A stretch of DNA of 64,000 nucleotides from Myxococcales bacterium (GTDB lineage: Bacteria > Myxococcota > Polyangia > Nannocystales > Nannocystaceae), in assembly GCA_016793465.1 (NCBI GenBank), contig JAEUJW010000067.1:1-64000 (forward strand). The letters are read 5' to 3'. Made by a program: the position numbers and the translations under genes. Positions 1-10,845 of this stretch are shown here, piece by piece (position 1 is the first letter of the stretch; each line of letters begins with the position of its first letter). The notes below the pieces were generated by a model. It saw only the letters and a program-made list of their open reading frames with translations. It was not told the DNA's origin and searched no databases.

Positions 1-2084
<2,084 letters not shown>

Positions 2085-2113
2085 TGACGATGGTTCCGCG
2101 AGATCTTATTAAT

Positions 2114-2185
2114 CGGCCCCGATCGCACGTATACGTGGAGATGTGGACGAATTATAAAAAGCTCGGGAACCTCGATCGGGGGCCG
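2114..2185. promoter_or_regulatory. Inverted repeats upstream of the VWA gene: candidate operator or terminator
   Basis: This gap of about 135 bases holds a perfect 12-base palindrome, CACGTATACGTG (2126-2137). It also holds a long inverted repeat with arms CGGCCCCGATCG (2114-2125) and CGATCGGGGGCCG (2173-2185). Between the arms lies an AT-rich stretch (attataaaaa). It separates the FG-GAP gene (upstream on the minus strand) from the VWA lipoprotein gene. The palindrome looks like an operator half-site pair; the long repeat could end upstream transcription. No binding protein can be named. Confidence 0.4.
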
Positions 2186-2198
2186 GTGTCGGCGCGGC

Positions 2199-3557
2199 TC
2201 AGGGGTCGGCGATGAGCACGGTGACGCTGCCGGAGATCGAGTCGGCGGTGGCGAGGTCGAGGGCGCCGTCGGCGTTGAAGTCGGCGACGGTCAGGTCGAT
2301 CGGTCCGCCGCCGATGCCGAGGGCGTCGAGGCTGGGCTGCTTGCCCTCGCCGAGGTTGCGCACGACGACGACCTCGCCCTGGTCGCGGTGGACGCCGACG
2401 AGGTCGAGCGCGCCGTCGTGGTCGAGGTCGACGAGGGCGGCGGTGTAGAGGCCCTCGCCGATGGGGATCAGCACGGCCTGGCCGGGGAAGCCGCCGTCGC
2501 CGGCGCCGCGGAGGATCGCCAGCTCGGGGTGGGTGTAGCTGGCGGCGACGATCTCGAGGTGGCCGTCGCCGTCGAGGTCGCCCGCGGCCACGCCGCGCGG
2601 CTCGGGCACCGCGGGCACGCTCGTCAGCGGGCCGAAGCTGCCCGGGCCGTCGGCCAGCCGCACGCTGACGCTGGCGAGCCCCTGGTCGGCGGACGCGAGG
2701 TCGAGGCGGCCGTCCTCGTCGAAGTCGGCGAGCACGAGGTCGTAGGGGCTGTCGCCGACGGCGTAGTGCACGGCGTCGGCGAACTTGCCGGGCTCGCTGG
2801 CGAGCAGCACGCTGACGTCGTTCGAGGCCTCGTTGGCGACCACCAGGTCGGTGAGGCCGTCGGCGTCGAGGTCGGCGGCGGCGAGCGCCCGCGGCTGCTC
2901 GCCGGCGCCCTCGGGCGTGGGGGCGGCGAACTCGCCCGGCGGCGCGCTGTTGAAGTAGAGGGCGAGCAGGTTGAGGCCGATGTCGGCGACCGCGAGGTCG
3001 AGGCTGGCGTCGGCGTTGAGGTCGGCGACCACGAGGCCGCGCGGCTCGAGGAACGAGGGCAGCACCGGGCCGTCGGCGAACCCGCCGTCGCCTGTCCCGA
3101 GGTACAGGTAGATGCTCTGGCTGAAGAAGTCGGCGACCACGAGGTCGAGGCGCGCGTCGCCGTCGAGGTCGCCGTGGTCGATGGCGACCGGCAGCGCGCC
3201 GGTGTCGAGCTTGACCGGCGGGCGGAAGCAGAGGTCGCCGGGGTCGACGACGCCGTCGCCGCAGGTGCTCGCGGGGCCGGTGGTCGGGTCGCCGGAGGAG
3301 GAGGTGTCGTCGCCGGTGGTGGCGGTCGTGGCGCTCGCGCTCGTCGTCGACGCGGCGGACGACGTCGACGGCGAGGGCGACGTCGAAGTGGGCGCGGCGC
3401 CGCCGGTGGTCGGGTCGGCGGCGCCGGAGGAGCCGCCCGTGCCGGGCTCGCCGGTCTCGCCGGCGGGGGCGGACGGGGTGCAGGCGAGCAGCGCGGCGAG
3501 GCAGGGCGTGAGGCGGGTCAAGGGCCGGCCAGGATACGCCCGCGGGGGCGCGGGCAT
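2199..3557 (-). CDS. FG-GAP/VCBS-repeat lipoprotein
   Basis: This 452-residue protein has a lipobox ending AALLAC (Cys 26), then about 75 residues of Ser/Thr/Gly/Pro-rich linker. A short CGDGVVDPGD motif recalls a single degenerate DUF4215 unit. The rest consists of about seven FG-GAP/VCBS-type blades with repeated DxDxDxxxDL calcium-binding loops (GDLDGDARLDLVVAD, ADFDEDGRLDLASAD and similar). Such repeats form beta-propellers on cell-surface proteins. Its ATG overlaps the stop of the upstream VWA gene as TGATG, implying translational coupling, so the two products are likely made and used together at the cell surface. The function beyond Ca-dependent adhesion or structure is unknown. Confidence 0.85.
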   Translation of the reverse strand: MPAPPRAYPGRPLTRLTPCLAALLACTPSAPAGETGEPGTGGSSGAADPTTGGAAPTSTSPSPSTSSAASTTSASATTATTGDDTSSSGDPTTGPASTCGDGVVDPGDLCFRPPVKLDTGALPVAIDHGDLDGDARLDLVVADFFSQSIYLYLGTGDGGFADGPVLPSFLEPRGLVVADLNADASLDLAVADIGLNLLALYFNSAPPGEFAAPTPEGAGEQPRALAAADLDADGLTDLVVANEASNDVSVLLASEPGKFADAVHYAVGDSPYDLVLADFDEDGRLDLASADQGLASVSVRLADGPGSFGPLTSVPAVPEPRGVAAGDLDGDGHLEIVAASYTHPELAILRGAGDGGFPGQAVLIPIGEGLYTAALVDLDHDGALDLVGVHRDQGEVVVVRNLGEGKQPSLDALGIGGGPIDLTVADFNADGALDLATADSISGSVTVLIADP

Positions 3558-5239
3558 CAACCGCGGCGGCGGCGGCGGAGCCAGGTGTCGACGCTCATGG
3601 CCGCGAGCAGCACCAGGGACAGCGAGCCGGCGAGCAGCAGGTGAGCGGCGGCGCGGTCCTTGAACTCGTCCCACAGGCCGGGGCTCGCGCTGGCGACGAC
3701 CGGGATGGCGATGACGATCGGCGCGGGGGCCTCGGCGGCCGGCAGCGGCACCGGGGCCGCGGCGACCGTCGGCGCGGGCTCGGGCTCGGCGACCGGCGGG
3801 GCGGCGGGCGTGGGGTTGCCGAGCTCGCCGCGGATCATGCGGGCCATGGCGTCGTGCAGCGACTCGACGGTGAACTGGTCGACCTTGGGCTTGGCGTGCG
3901 AGCCGCCGACGCCGGAGTGGTCGGTGAGGAAGATGTACTGGCCGCCGGTGGCGCGGGCGGCCAGGCGCAGCTCGGCCTCGGCCTGCGAGAGCACGCCGCT
4001 GCCGGCGATCGGGTAGATCGCGGTGCCGGCCGCGCGGTGGTTGACGACCGACGCGGCGAACTCGCGGGCCTCGTCGCCGGTGTGGGTCGGGGCGTCGGCG
4101 ACGAGGAAGATCATGCGCGCGGTGTCCTCGCCGCTGCGCCAGGCCAGCTGCTCGCTGGCGGCGAGGGCGGCGTGCATGGCCTCGGGCGTGTCGCCGCCGC
4201 CGGTGGCCTGCTGCTGGCCGAGGCGCTCGACGAACTCGCCGATGCCCTGGAAGTCGAAGCGGCGGGTCACGTAGTCGTCGCCGCGGTCGCGGTAGACGAC
4301 GAGGGCCCAGCGCTGGGCCACACCGGGGAACTCGCGGTCGATGCGCTCGGCGATGTCGCGGATCTCGACCTTCAGGTACTCGAGCTCGTCGCCCATGCTG
4401 CCGGTGGTGTCGATCACCAGGGCGATGTCGAGGTTGCCCGGGCGCTCGGCGTGGCGCCGCTCCGGGGCGGACTTCGACCACAGCGCGGCGTCGATGCCGA
4501 GGGCCTTGCGGTCGGCGTCGAGGCGCTTCAGGGCGGTGCGCCAGCCCTTCGCGTCGGCGTTGTCGTCGACGCAGCCGACCGTCAGCGTGCCGGGCCGGAG
4601 CGCGCCGTCGAAGCGTCCGCCCTCGCGACCGAACGTCGAGGCGCCGCCGCCGTCGCCGCGCCCGCCGAAGCCCGCGCCGGCGCCCCGGCCGTAGCCCGAG
4701 CCCGAGCCCTTGCCCGCGGCGCCGACGGAGCCGAGGCCGATGGTGCCCTCGCCGGTGCCGCCGCCGCCGCGGCCGGTGCCGACCAGGCCGAGGCCGCCGA
4801 CGCCGTAGGCCTCGCCGATCTCGGTGCCGGTCAGGCCGCCCCACACGTCGGCGTCGTCCGAGCCGACGGCGAAGGCCGCCCCGTGGGGCGAGGCGAGGAA
4901 CGAGCCCTTGTCGGCCGCCATGAGGCCGAGGATGCCGGCCGAGCGGGCGGCGTCCTCGGCGACGGCGTCGCGCGGGCCGACCGGCGTGGGCGCGCCCATG
5001 CGGCCCTCTTCGCCGCGGTGCACCTGCGCACGGTCGCCGGCGGGCGCCTGCGAGTCGTCCGGCTCCGCCTCGTCGGCCGCGGCGATCTCGCGGGCGACGG
5101 GCAGCTCGGAGGTGCAGGCGTTGCCGGCGAGCAGCACGGCGAGCGCGGTGAGGCCGCCGAGCGCGGCGGTGGTGGTGACGGGCCACCTGTTCCAGAGGCC
5201 ATGTCGCGGGCGGGCGGCGCTGCCGGGTTGCGTGTTCAT
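3557..5239 (-). CDS. VWA-domain exported protein with Gly-rich module and C-terminal anchor
   Basis: A 560-residue protein with an N-terminal hydrophobic segment (about 24-40) ending AGNAC, a weak lipobox. Residues 76-195 carry a GEEGRMG motif followed by a long Gly-rich tract (VWGGLTGTEIGEAYGVGG, then repeated GxG). The VWA domain starts near 271 with MIDAS DTTGSMG (277-283). A Pro/Ala-rich stretch leads to a C-terminal hydrophobic helix (about 533-553) and an RRRRRG tail, so the protein may be held at both ends or sorted by the C-terminus. The Gly-rich module resembles one I recall from myxobacterial AgmX/PglI-type proteins; that comparison is from memory. First gene of a coupled pair with the FG-GAP lipoprotein. 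Confidence 0.8.
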   Translation of the reverse strand: MNTQPGSAARPRHGLWNRWPVTTTAALGGLTALAVLLAGNACTSELPVAREIAAADEAEPDDSQAPAGDRAQVHRGEEGRMGAPTPVGPRDAVAEDAARSAGILGLMAADKGSFLASPHGAAFAVGSDDADVWGGLTGTEIGEAYGVGGLGLVGTGRGGGGTGEGTIGLGSVGAAGKGSGSGYGRGAGAGFGGRGDGGGASTFGREGGRFDGALRPGTLTVGCVDDNADAKGWRTALKRLDADRKALGIDAALWSKSAPERRHAERPGNLDIALVIDTTGSMGDELEYLKVEIRDIAERIDREFPGVAQRWALVVYRDRGDDYVTRRFDFQGIGEFVERLGQQQATGGGDTPEAMHAALAASEQLAWRSGEDTARMIFLVADAPTHTGDEAREFAASVVNHRAAGTAIYPIAGSGVLSQAEAELRLAARATGGQYIFLTDHSGVGGSHAKPKVDQFTVESLHDAMARMIRGELGNPTPAAPPVAEPEPAPTVAAAPVPLPAAEAPAPIVIAIPVVASASPGLWDEFKDRAAAHLLLAGSLSLVLLAAMSVDTWLRRRRRG

Positions 5240-5276
5240 GCGGCGTCCAGACAGCGGCCGCCCGGCGAAGTTCCCG

Positions 5277-5316
5277 GGAAAAATTTATCGGGCCCGCGGG
5301 GCGGGGCCCCGCGGGC
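5277..5316 (-). terminator. Rho-independent terminator after the DUF4215 lipoprotein gene
   Basis: A perfect 10-base stem, GCCCGCGGGG (5292-5301) with CCCCGCGGGC (5307-5316) and a 5-base loop, lies 16 bases beyond the stop codon. On the minus strand it is followed by CCCGATAAATTTTTCC, giving the T-rich tract expected of an intrinsic terminator. Confidence 0.8.
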
Positions 5317-5331
5317 GCGGGCGCGCGGCGG

Positions 5332-7659
5332 CTACTTCCAGCAGTAGTTGGTCGCCGTGCAGTTGTGGTCCATGACGTAGGCGGAGAACGAGCAGCTGCC
5401 GCCGCCGCAGTTGTAGTTGACCGACTTCTTGAAGTCGTCGTCCTGCGGGTTCTGGTTGCAGTACGAGGTGTCGCCCCAGCCGTCGAGGTAGGCGGTGCCG
5501 GTGATGTTGACGTTGTTGATCGAGCACTGGTACTGCGCCGCGGTGCCGCCGAACAGCAGGGCGCAGGCCTCCTTGCAGGTGTAGCAGGGCGGGTTGGTGC
5601 CCCACGGCGGGCCCTGGTTGACCTGGTAGCTGCCGACCACGCTGATGTTCTTGGTGCAGGCGTTGGAGCAGGCGTCGTTGTTGACCTGGTTGCCGTCGTC
5701 GCAGGCCTCGACGTTGGCGCGCACGAAGCCGTCGCCGCACACCGCGTTCTTGCACATGCCGACGCAGGCGTCGGTGTTGACCATGTTGGCGTCGTCGCAC
5801 TGCTCGACGTTCTGCTGGACGATGCCGTCGCCGCAGGCGGCGACCTTGCAGGCGGCGGTGCAGGCGTCGGTGTTGACGAGGTTGCCGTCGTCGCAGGCCT
5901 CGCCGTTGCCGGCCTGGAGGAAGCCGTCGCCGCAGGCGGCGGACTTGCACAGGTTGGTGCAGCTGTCGGTGTTGACCAGGTTGCCGTCGTCGCACTGCTC
6001 GACGTTCTGCTGGACGAACTGGTCGCCGCACTTGGCGGCCTTGCAGGTGTTGAGGCAGGCGTCGGTGTTCGACAGGTTGCCGTCGTCGCACTGCTCGCCG
6101 GCGCCGGGCTGGATGAACTGGTCGCCGCACTTCGGCAGCTTGCAGCTGAGCGTGCAGGCGCCGGTGTTGCTGTTGTTGGCGCCGGCGTCGCACTCCTCGC
6201 CCGGCTGCTTGAAGCCGTCGCCGCAGGTCGCGAGCTTGCAGACGTTGGTGCAGGCGTCGTCGTTGGACTGGTTGCCGTCGTCGCAGGCCTCGCCCGGGCC
6301 CTTGAAGCCGTCGCCGCACACGTTGAGCGAGCAGTCGGACTTGCAGGCCTTGGTGTCGCCGTTGTTGGCGCCGTCGTCGCACTGCTCGACGTTGGCGTGG
6401 ATCAGGCCGTCGCCGCAGAGCGCGGCCTTGCAGGCCGAGGTGCAGTCGCCGGCGTCGCTGTTGGCGCCGCCGAGGTCGCACTGCTCGCCCTTGCTGGGCT
6501 GGAGGTAGCCGTCGCCGCACACCGGCAGCTGGCAGGCGTCGGTGCAGGCGTCGTCGTTGTCGCCGTCCTTGCCGTCGTCGCAGCCCTCGGCGGGGTCGAC
6601 GATCTGGTTGCCGCACTCCTCGAGCTTGCAGGTGCCCGAGCAGCCGTCGCCGCCGGCGAGGCCGCCGTCGTCGCACTGCTCGTCGGGGCCCTTGTCGCCG
6701 TCGCCGCACACGTTGACCTCGCAGGCCGCGTTGCAGGCCTGACCGGGGCCGTTGTCGACGCCGTCGTCGCACTGCTCGGTGCCGGCGCCGGTGTTGTAGA
6801 CGAAGCCGTCGCCGCACACGTTGTCGGCGCAGGTCAGGGTGCAGGCGGCGTTGTCGGAGTTGGCGACGCCGTCGTCGCACTGCTCGCCGGCCTGGATGTG
6901 GTCGTCGCCGCAGGCGGCCGCCGTGCAGTTGGTGGTGCAGGTGTCGGTGTCGACCTTGTTGCCGTCGTCGCACTCCTCGGTCGGGGCGACGAACCCGTCG
7001 CCGCAGGAGGCGAGGGCGCACAGGTTGGTGCAGCCGTCGTTGGTGTCGTCGTTGCCGTCGTCGCAGCCCTCGCCCGGGCCGACGAACCCGTCGCCGCAGA
7101 TCTGGTCGCTGCAGTCCGACTTGCAGCCGTTCATGTCGCCGTTCATCGCCCCGTTGTCGCACTCCTCGCTGGGGCCGACGTCGCCGTCGCCGCAGGCGTT
7201 GAAGCTGCAGCTGGTCGTACAGGCCATGCCGGGGCCGTTGTTCATGCCGTCGTCGCAGTCCTCGCCGGGGTCGATGACGCCGTCGCCGCAGAACGAGCCG
7301 GGGCCGGTCGAGGTCGAGTCGTCGCCGGTGGTCGAGTCGTCGCCGGTGGTGGTCGAGGTCGAGTCGTCGCCGGTGACGTCGGTGGTGGGCTCGTCGGTCG
7401 TCGGCGAGCTCGTCATCGGGGTGCCGCTGGTGAGCGGAGTGCCGCTGGTGACCGGGGTGCCGCTGGTGACCGGGGTGTCGCCGGTGGTGCTGGTCGGTTC
7501 GTCGCCGGTGACCGGCGGCGCGGTGCTCGTCGACGCGATCGCCGTGCTGCCGCCGCTGTCCGTGGCGGTGCCGGTGGAGCCGACCCCGCTGTCGCCGCAG
7601 GCCGCCGTCCACGCCAGACCCCACAACAGACCCCAAGCTCTCGCAGATGTGCGCCTCAT
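5332..7659 (-). CDS. DUF4215 Cys-rich repeat lipoprotein with 17 repeats
   Basis: This is a 775-residue secreted protein. The ATG at 7659 is preferred over the upstream GTG because AGGGAGG lies 8-9 bases before it. A lipobox-like WTAAC is followed by a T/S/D/P-rich linker with SGTPVT repeats. Seventeen tandem DUF4215 units follow, each about 30-36 residues with the pattern CGDGxxxxxExCDDGNxxNxDxCxxxC. The last 100 residues form a different Cys-containing domain (CYTCKEACALLFGG to the end). DUF4215 units are disulfide-stabilised and frequent in surface proteins of Nannocystaceae. The repeats are diverged rather than identical at DNA level, so this is an old expansion. Ligand unknown. Confidence 0.9.
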   Translation of the reverse strand: MRRTSARAWGLLWGLAWTAACGDSGVGSTGTATDSGGSTAIASTSTAPPVTGDEPTSTTGDTPVTSGTPVTSGTPLTSGTPMTSSPTTDEPTTDVTGDDSTSTTTGDDSTTGDDSTSTGPGSFCGDGVIDPGEDCDDGMNNGPGMACTTSCSFNACGDGDVGPSEECDNGAMNGDMNGCKSDCSDQICGDGFVGPGEGCDDGNDDTNDGCTNLCALASCGDGFVAPTEECDDGNKVDTDTCTTNCTAAACGDDHIQAGEQCDDGVANSDNAACTLTCADNVCGDGFVYNTGAGTEQCDDGVDNGPGQACNAACEVNVCGDGDKGPDEQCDDGGLAGGDGCSGTCKLEECGNQIVDPAEGCDDGKDGDNDDACTDACQLPVCGDGYLQPSKGEQCDLGGANSDAGDCTSACKAALCGDGLIHANVEQCDDGANNGDTKACKSDCSLNVCGDGFKGPGEACDDGNQSNDDACTNVCKLATCGDGFKQPGEECDAGANNSNTGACTLSCKLPKCGDQFIQPGAGEQCDDGNLSNTDACLNTCKAAKCGDQFVQQNVEQCDDGNLVNTDSCTNLCKSAACGDGFLQAGNGEACDDGNLVNTDACTAACKVAACGDGIVQQNVEQCDDANMVNTDACVGMCKNAVCGDGFVRANVEACDDGNQVNNDACSNACTKNISVVGSYQVNQGPPWGTNPPCYTCKEACALLFGGTAAQYQCSINNVNITGTAYLDGWGDTSYCNQNPQDDDFKKSVNYNCGGGSCSFSAYVMDHNCTATNYCWK

Positions 7660-7843
7660 GATCGCCGCCCTCCCTGTCGCCACAACCTACAGGGGGTCGC
7701 CACCCCCCCACAACCGCGGCGCATCGGACCGCGGCGCCGCGCGGGGCGACGTGGGGCGGGCCGGGGACCCGCAAGGGTCGCGAACCGTCGGCGCGGTCGA
7801 CTCGCCGCGCCGACGGCGTGGGCTCCGCCAGGGCGGTCTCCGC

Positions 7844-9028
7844 TCAGTCCCAGTTGCGCACGTCGTCGGCGGTGCCGGGCTGGCCGTCCGCGCCCCACGA
7901 GAACACGTCGAGCGGGCCGTGCTTGCCGGGGCACACGACCTCGATGCGGCGGCCCCACGGGTCGGTCGGCCACTCGGTGAGCAGGCCGGCGGCCTTCAGC
8001 TCGGCGTGCTCGGGGCAGGCCTCGGGCTTGCCGCGGCGGAACACGGTGTACGAGTCCTCGACCAGCAGCAGCAGCTGCGCGGCGGCCCGGTCGCGCTCGT
8101 CGGGCGCGCTGGGCTTGCTCATCGCCGCCATCGGCGCGAACTTCTCGACCATCGACTTGATGTCCTCGAGGGTCGAGACGAACCCGAAGCGGAACTCGGA
8201 GCCGACGGCCTCGAAGCGGATCGACTCGACGGTCTTGGCGGCGATGCCCATCATCGGCAGCGCCGCCTTCGCGCCGGCGAGGCCTTCGCTGGCGGTCTTC
8301 TGCAGGGCGGCGGCCTGCTCGATCGACGGCAGGCCGACGGCGATGTCGACGCGCAGGCCCTGGGCGACGTCGACGGTGGCGACGACCTCGCCGACCTTGC
8401 CGCCGAGCGTCGCCTGCAGCTCGTTCGCCGTCTTGTCGGGCACGCGCCCGGCGATCCACAGGTGGGCGGTGCGGTCGACCCGGCCGTACTGGGCCGCCAG
8501 CGGGCCGTCGACGGCCGCGACGCCCCGGTTGGCGATGCGGTCGGCGGCCAGGCCGTTCCACGCGCGCGACGCGAACACGACGGTGCGCCGGTCGACCACG
8601 GTGGCGATCGCCTCGGCGTCGGCCGGCGCCGGCGCGTCGGGGCGGCCGATCACGAACGGCGGGGTCCCGTGGTCGGCCAGCTTGTCGGCGACGCAGCGCA
8701 GCTTGGTGAGGTCGCCGATGTCTTCGCCGGTGGCCACGACGACGGCCTCGTCCTTGCCGTCGCTGCCGATGGTCAGCGCGAGGTGGTGGGCCACGGGGTC
8801 GACGCCGCACTCGCCGAGGCCCGCGAGGCTGCGCTCGAGCTTGGGGTCGTCGGCCATGACCGGGCGCAGCAGGCCGAAGGTCTCGCTGCCGAGGGTGCGG
8901 CCGACGTCGAAGCCGACGAGCAGGCTGGCCTCGGCGGGGATCAGCCGGTCGCCGGTCGGACCGACCTTGGAGGTGCAACCGGCGAGCACGAGGGCGAGCG
9001 CGGCGAGGCGGAGCGGGGCTGTGGCCAT
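7844..9028 (-). CDS. Lipoprotein with GspG-like C-terminal domain
   Basis: A 394-residue protein with a clean lipobox, LVLAGC (Cys 18). The central 300 residues resemble no family I recognise and look like an alternating alpha/beta periplasmic domain. The last 40 residues (TDPWGRRIEVVCPG, then SWGADGQPGTADD and NWD) match the C-terminal part of the type II secretion major pseudopilin GspG, including the Asp-rich calcium loop. There is no prepilin peptidase site, so this is not a pseudopilin. The ATG follows a TACAAT box by 6 bases, suggesting a leaderless transcript. Role unknown; it could be a secretion-associated lipoprotein. Confidence 0.75.
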   Translation of the reverse strand: MATAPLRLAALALVLAGCTSKVGPTGDRLIPAEASLLVGFDVGRTLGSETFGLLRPVMADDPKLERSLAGLGECGVDPVAHHLALTIGSDGKDEAVVVATGEDIGDLTKLRCVADKLADHGTPPFVIGRPDAPAPADAEAIATVVDRRTVVFASRAWNGLAADRIANRGVAAVDGPLAAQYGRVDRTAHLWIAGRVPDKTANELQATLGGKVGEVVATVDVAQGLRVDIAVGLPSIEQAAALQKTASEGLAGAKAALPMMGIAAKTVESIRFEAVGSEFRFGFVSTLEDIKSMVEKFAPMAAMSKPSAPDERDRAAAQLLLLVEDSYTVFRRGKPEACPEHAELKAAGLLTEWPTDPWGRRIEVVCPGKHGPLDVFSWGADGQPGTADDVRNWD

Positions 9029-9034
9029 CGGGGC

Positions 9035-9040
9035 ATTGTA
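9035..9040 (-). promoter_or_regulatory. -10-like TACAAT placed for leaderless transcription
   Basis: On the minus strand TACAAT ends 6 bases before the ATG of the GspG-tail lipoprotein gene, which would put the transcription start at or next to the start codon. No convincing -35 is visible. Confidence 0.5.
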
Positions 9041-9077
9041 CAGGCGGCGGCGCGGGCCGCGGGCGCCATGTCGCGCG

Positions 9078-10541
9078 TCACGCGGGGCCGAGCACGCGCT
9101 CGACGGTGGCGCGGGCGGTCGGCGGGGTCGCGAGGCTGACCAGGACGGCGGCGACGCTCGCGGCGAGCAGACCCCAGGCGACCGGCAGCACGCCGTACGG
9201 CGCGGGCAGCACGCCGAGCTGCGCCAGCAGGAGCACGGCGTTGCCGGCGAGGATCGAGGCGATCGCGCCCGCGGCGGTGCAGCGACGCCAGCGCAGGCCG
9301 AGCAGCAGGGTCGGCACGAGGGTGACGTAGCCGGAGAAGGCGAACGCGGCGATGTCGAAGATCGAGGCCGGCCGCCGGAGGGCGACCGCCAGCACGGCGA
9401 GCGAGAGCACGAGGGTGAACAGGCGGCCGGCCAGGACCTCGCGCGCGCCGGACAGGTCGGGGCGGACGCGGCGGAGGACGTCGCGGGTGAGCATCGACGA
9501 GAGGGTGAGCAGCTGGGCGTCGAGCGTGGACATCACGGCCGCGAGCACGCCGGCGAGGGCCATGCCCTGAAGGACAGGTCCGAGGTGGGCGGCGACCATG
9601 CGGGGGAAGATGCCGTCGGAGGCGCGGCCGGCGAGGCCGGGGAACTCGGCGGCGCCCCACACCCCGAACATGACCGCGGGCAGCCACAGCAGCACGAGCA
9701 CGAGCGGGTAGAGGCGGGCGACGTTCTTCAGCGCGGCCGCGTCGCGGGCGGCGAACGTGCGCACGAACATGTGGGGGAAGGCGATCACGGTGAGGGAGAT
9801 CGCCAGGGCCCACGAGCCCCAGTGGCCGGGGGTGAACTGCGGGGCGTCGCCTTTAATGAGCAGGTGCGGGGCGGCCTCGGCGACGCGGGCGGTGGCGGCC
9901 TCGAGGCCGCCGAGGTCGCCGGCGATCAGCGCGAAGGCGACGACGATGAAGGCCATGAAGGTGGCGCCCTGAAACACGCTGGTCCACATGGTCGCCCGCA
10001 TGCCGCCGAGCGCGGTGTAGGCGATCGTGATGGCGAGCACGAGCGCCGCGGCGGCGGCGAACGAGACGGCGCCGCGGCTGAGGATCTCGACGGTGAGGCC
10101 GACGCCGATGACGCCGGTGACCATGTACGGCAGCGTGTAGGCGAAGAACGCGAGGAACAGCAGGTGGCCGACGAGCGGGCTGGCGAAGCGCTCGCAGTAG
10201 AGCTCGACCGGGGTGATCGCGCCGATGCGCCGCGCGGCCCGGCGGGCGGGGTCGCCGATCAGCCAGAAGGTCAGCGGGATGCCGAGGCCGACGATCGCGG
10301 CGTTGAGCCCGAAGATGCCGACGCCGTGGTGGTAGCTGAGGCCGGGGATCCCCAGCAGCACGAACGGGGTGACGTTGGTGCCGAACAGCGCCATGAACAG
10401 CACGAAGGTCTTCGCTGCCCGTCCGCCGAGGAAATAGTCCTCGGCGGTGCTGTCGGTCCGCCGCCAGGCGAGCCAGCCAATTATTAAAGTGATGAGGAGG
10501 TAGCCGAGGTTGACGAGCGCGAGGACCGTGAGGTCGGACAT
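9078..10541 (-). CDS. Sodium:solute symporter (SSS family)
   Basis: A 487-residue polytopic membrane protein with about 12-13 hydrophobic helices. Its N-terminal signature of the SSS family includes TAEDYFLGGRAAKTFVLF, then GLSYHHGVGIFG and the TPVELYCERF stretch. Members couple Na+ entry to uptake of organic solutes such as monocarboxylates, pantothenate or proline; the substrate cannot be read here. The start codon is one base after the stop of the upstream DUF3311 gene (TGAGATG), so the two are co-translated. DUF3311 proteins commonly accompany SSS transporters of the monocarboxylate (MctP-like) type, which favours an organic-acid substrate. Inner membrane. Confidence 0.88.
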   Translation of the reverse strand: MSDLTVLALVNLGYLLITLIIGWLAWRRTDSTAEDYFLGGRAAKTFVLFMALFGTNVTPFVLLGIPGLSYHHGVGIFGLNAAIVGLGIPLTFWLIGDPARRAARRIGAITPVELYCERFASPLVGHLLFLAFFAYTLPYMVTGVIGVGLTVEILSRGAVSFAAAAALVLAITIAYTALGGMRATMWTSVFQGATFMAFIVVAFALIAGDLGGLEAATARVAEAAPHLLIKGDAPQFTPGHWGSWALAISLTVIAFPHMFVRTFAARDAAALKNVARLYPLVLVLLWLPAVMFGVWGAAEFPGLAGRASDGIFPRMVAAHLGPVLQGMALAGVLAAVMSTLDAQLLTLSSMLTRDVLRRVRPDLSGAREVLAGRLFTLVLSLAVLAVALRRPASIFDIAAFAFSGYVTLVPTLLLGLRWRRCTAAGAIASILAGNAVLLLAQLGVLPAPYGVLPVAWGLLAASVAAVLVSLATPPTARATVERVLGPA

Positions 10542-10542
10542 C

Positions 10543-10746
10543 TCAGTCGTGCTCCGTCCACGGGCCGATCGTCATGTACCACACGACCGCGGCCGCGGCG
10601 GCCATCCACGCCAGGTGATAGGCGAGGTCCCACGGCAGCCACCCGAACACCAGGCCGCCGACGCGGTGGTTCCAGACGTCGAGGTGCAGGACCAGGAGGA
10701 CCAGCACGAGGCAGGCGAGCAGCACGTGGTGGGCGCGGCGCGACAC
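10543..10746 (-). CDS. DUF3311 small membrane protein, symporter partner
   Basis: A 67-residue protein with two hydrophobic helices (about 7-25 and 40-60) and the family-like signature FGWLPWDLAYHLAWM. It is the first gene of a two-gene unit with the SSS symporter, separated from it by one base. DUF3311 proteins are thought to be small accessory subunits of such transporters. The start is a GTG at 10746; a TATCCT box on the minus strand ends 8 bases before it, so the message is probably leaderless. Identification is good; the biochemical role is inferred from context. Confidence 0.85.
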   Translation of the reverse strand: MSRRAHHVLLACLVLVLLVLHLDVWNHRVGGLVFGWLPWDLAYHLAWMAAAAAVVWYMTIGPWTEHD

Positions 10747-10845
10747 GGGGCGCGAGGATACGCGGAGGCGCGCCCGCGGGGCGAACGAAAAGCGGCGGCC
10801 CCGCGGGTGTGGGCTCGCCGCTCGGGGTTCATGCCGCGGTGGGCG

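Noticed and set aside
2199..5186. 995-codon frame joining the VWA region and the FG-GAP gene
   Set aside because: The part above 3557 is out-of-frame Arg-rich sequence; the true genes meet at a TGATG overlap.
5600..7300. Regular repeats of about 100 bases resembling a CRISPR array
   Set aside because: They code for Cys-spaced DUF4215 units, vary in DNA sequence and have no constant repeats with unique spacers.
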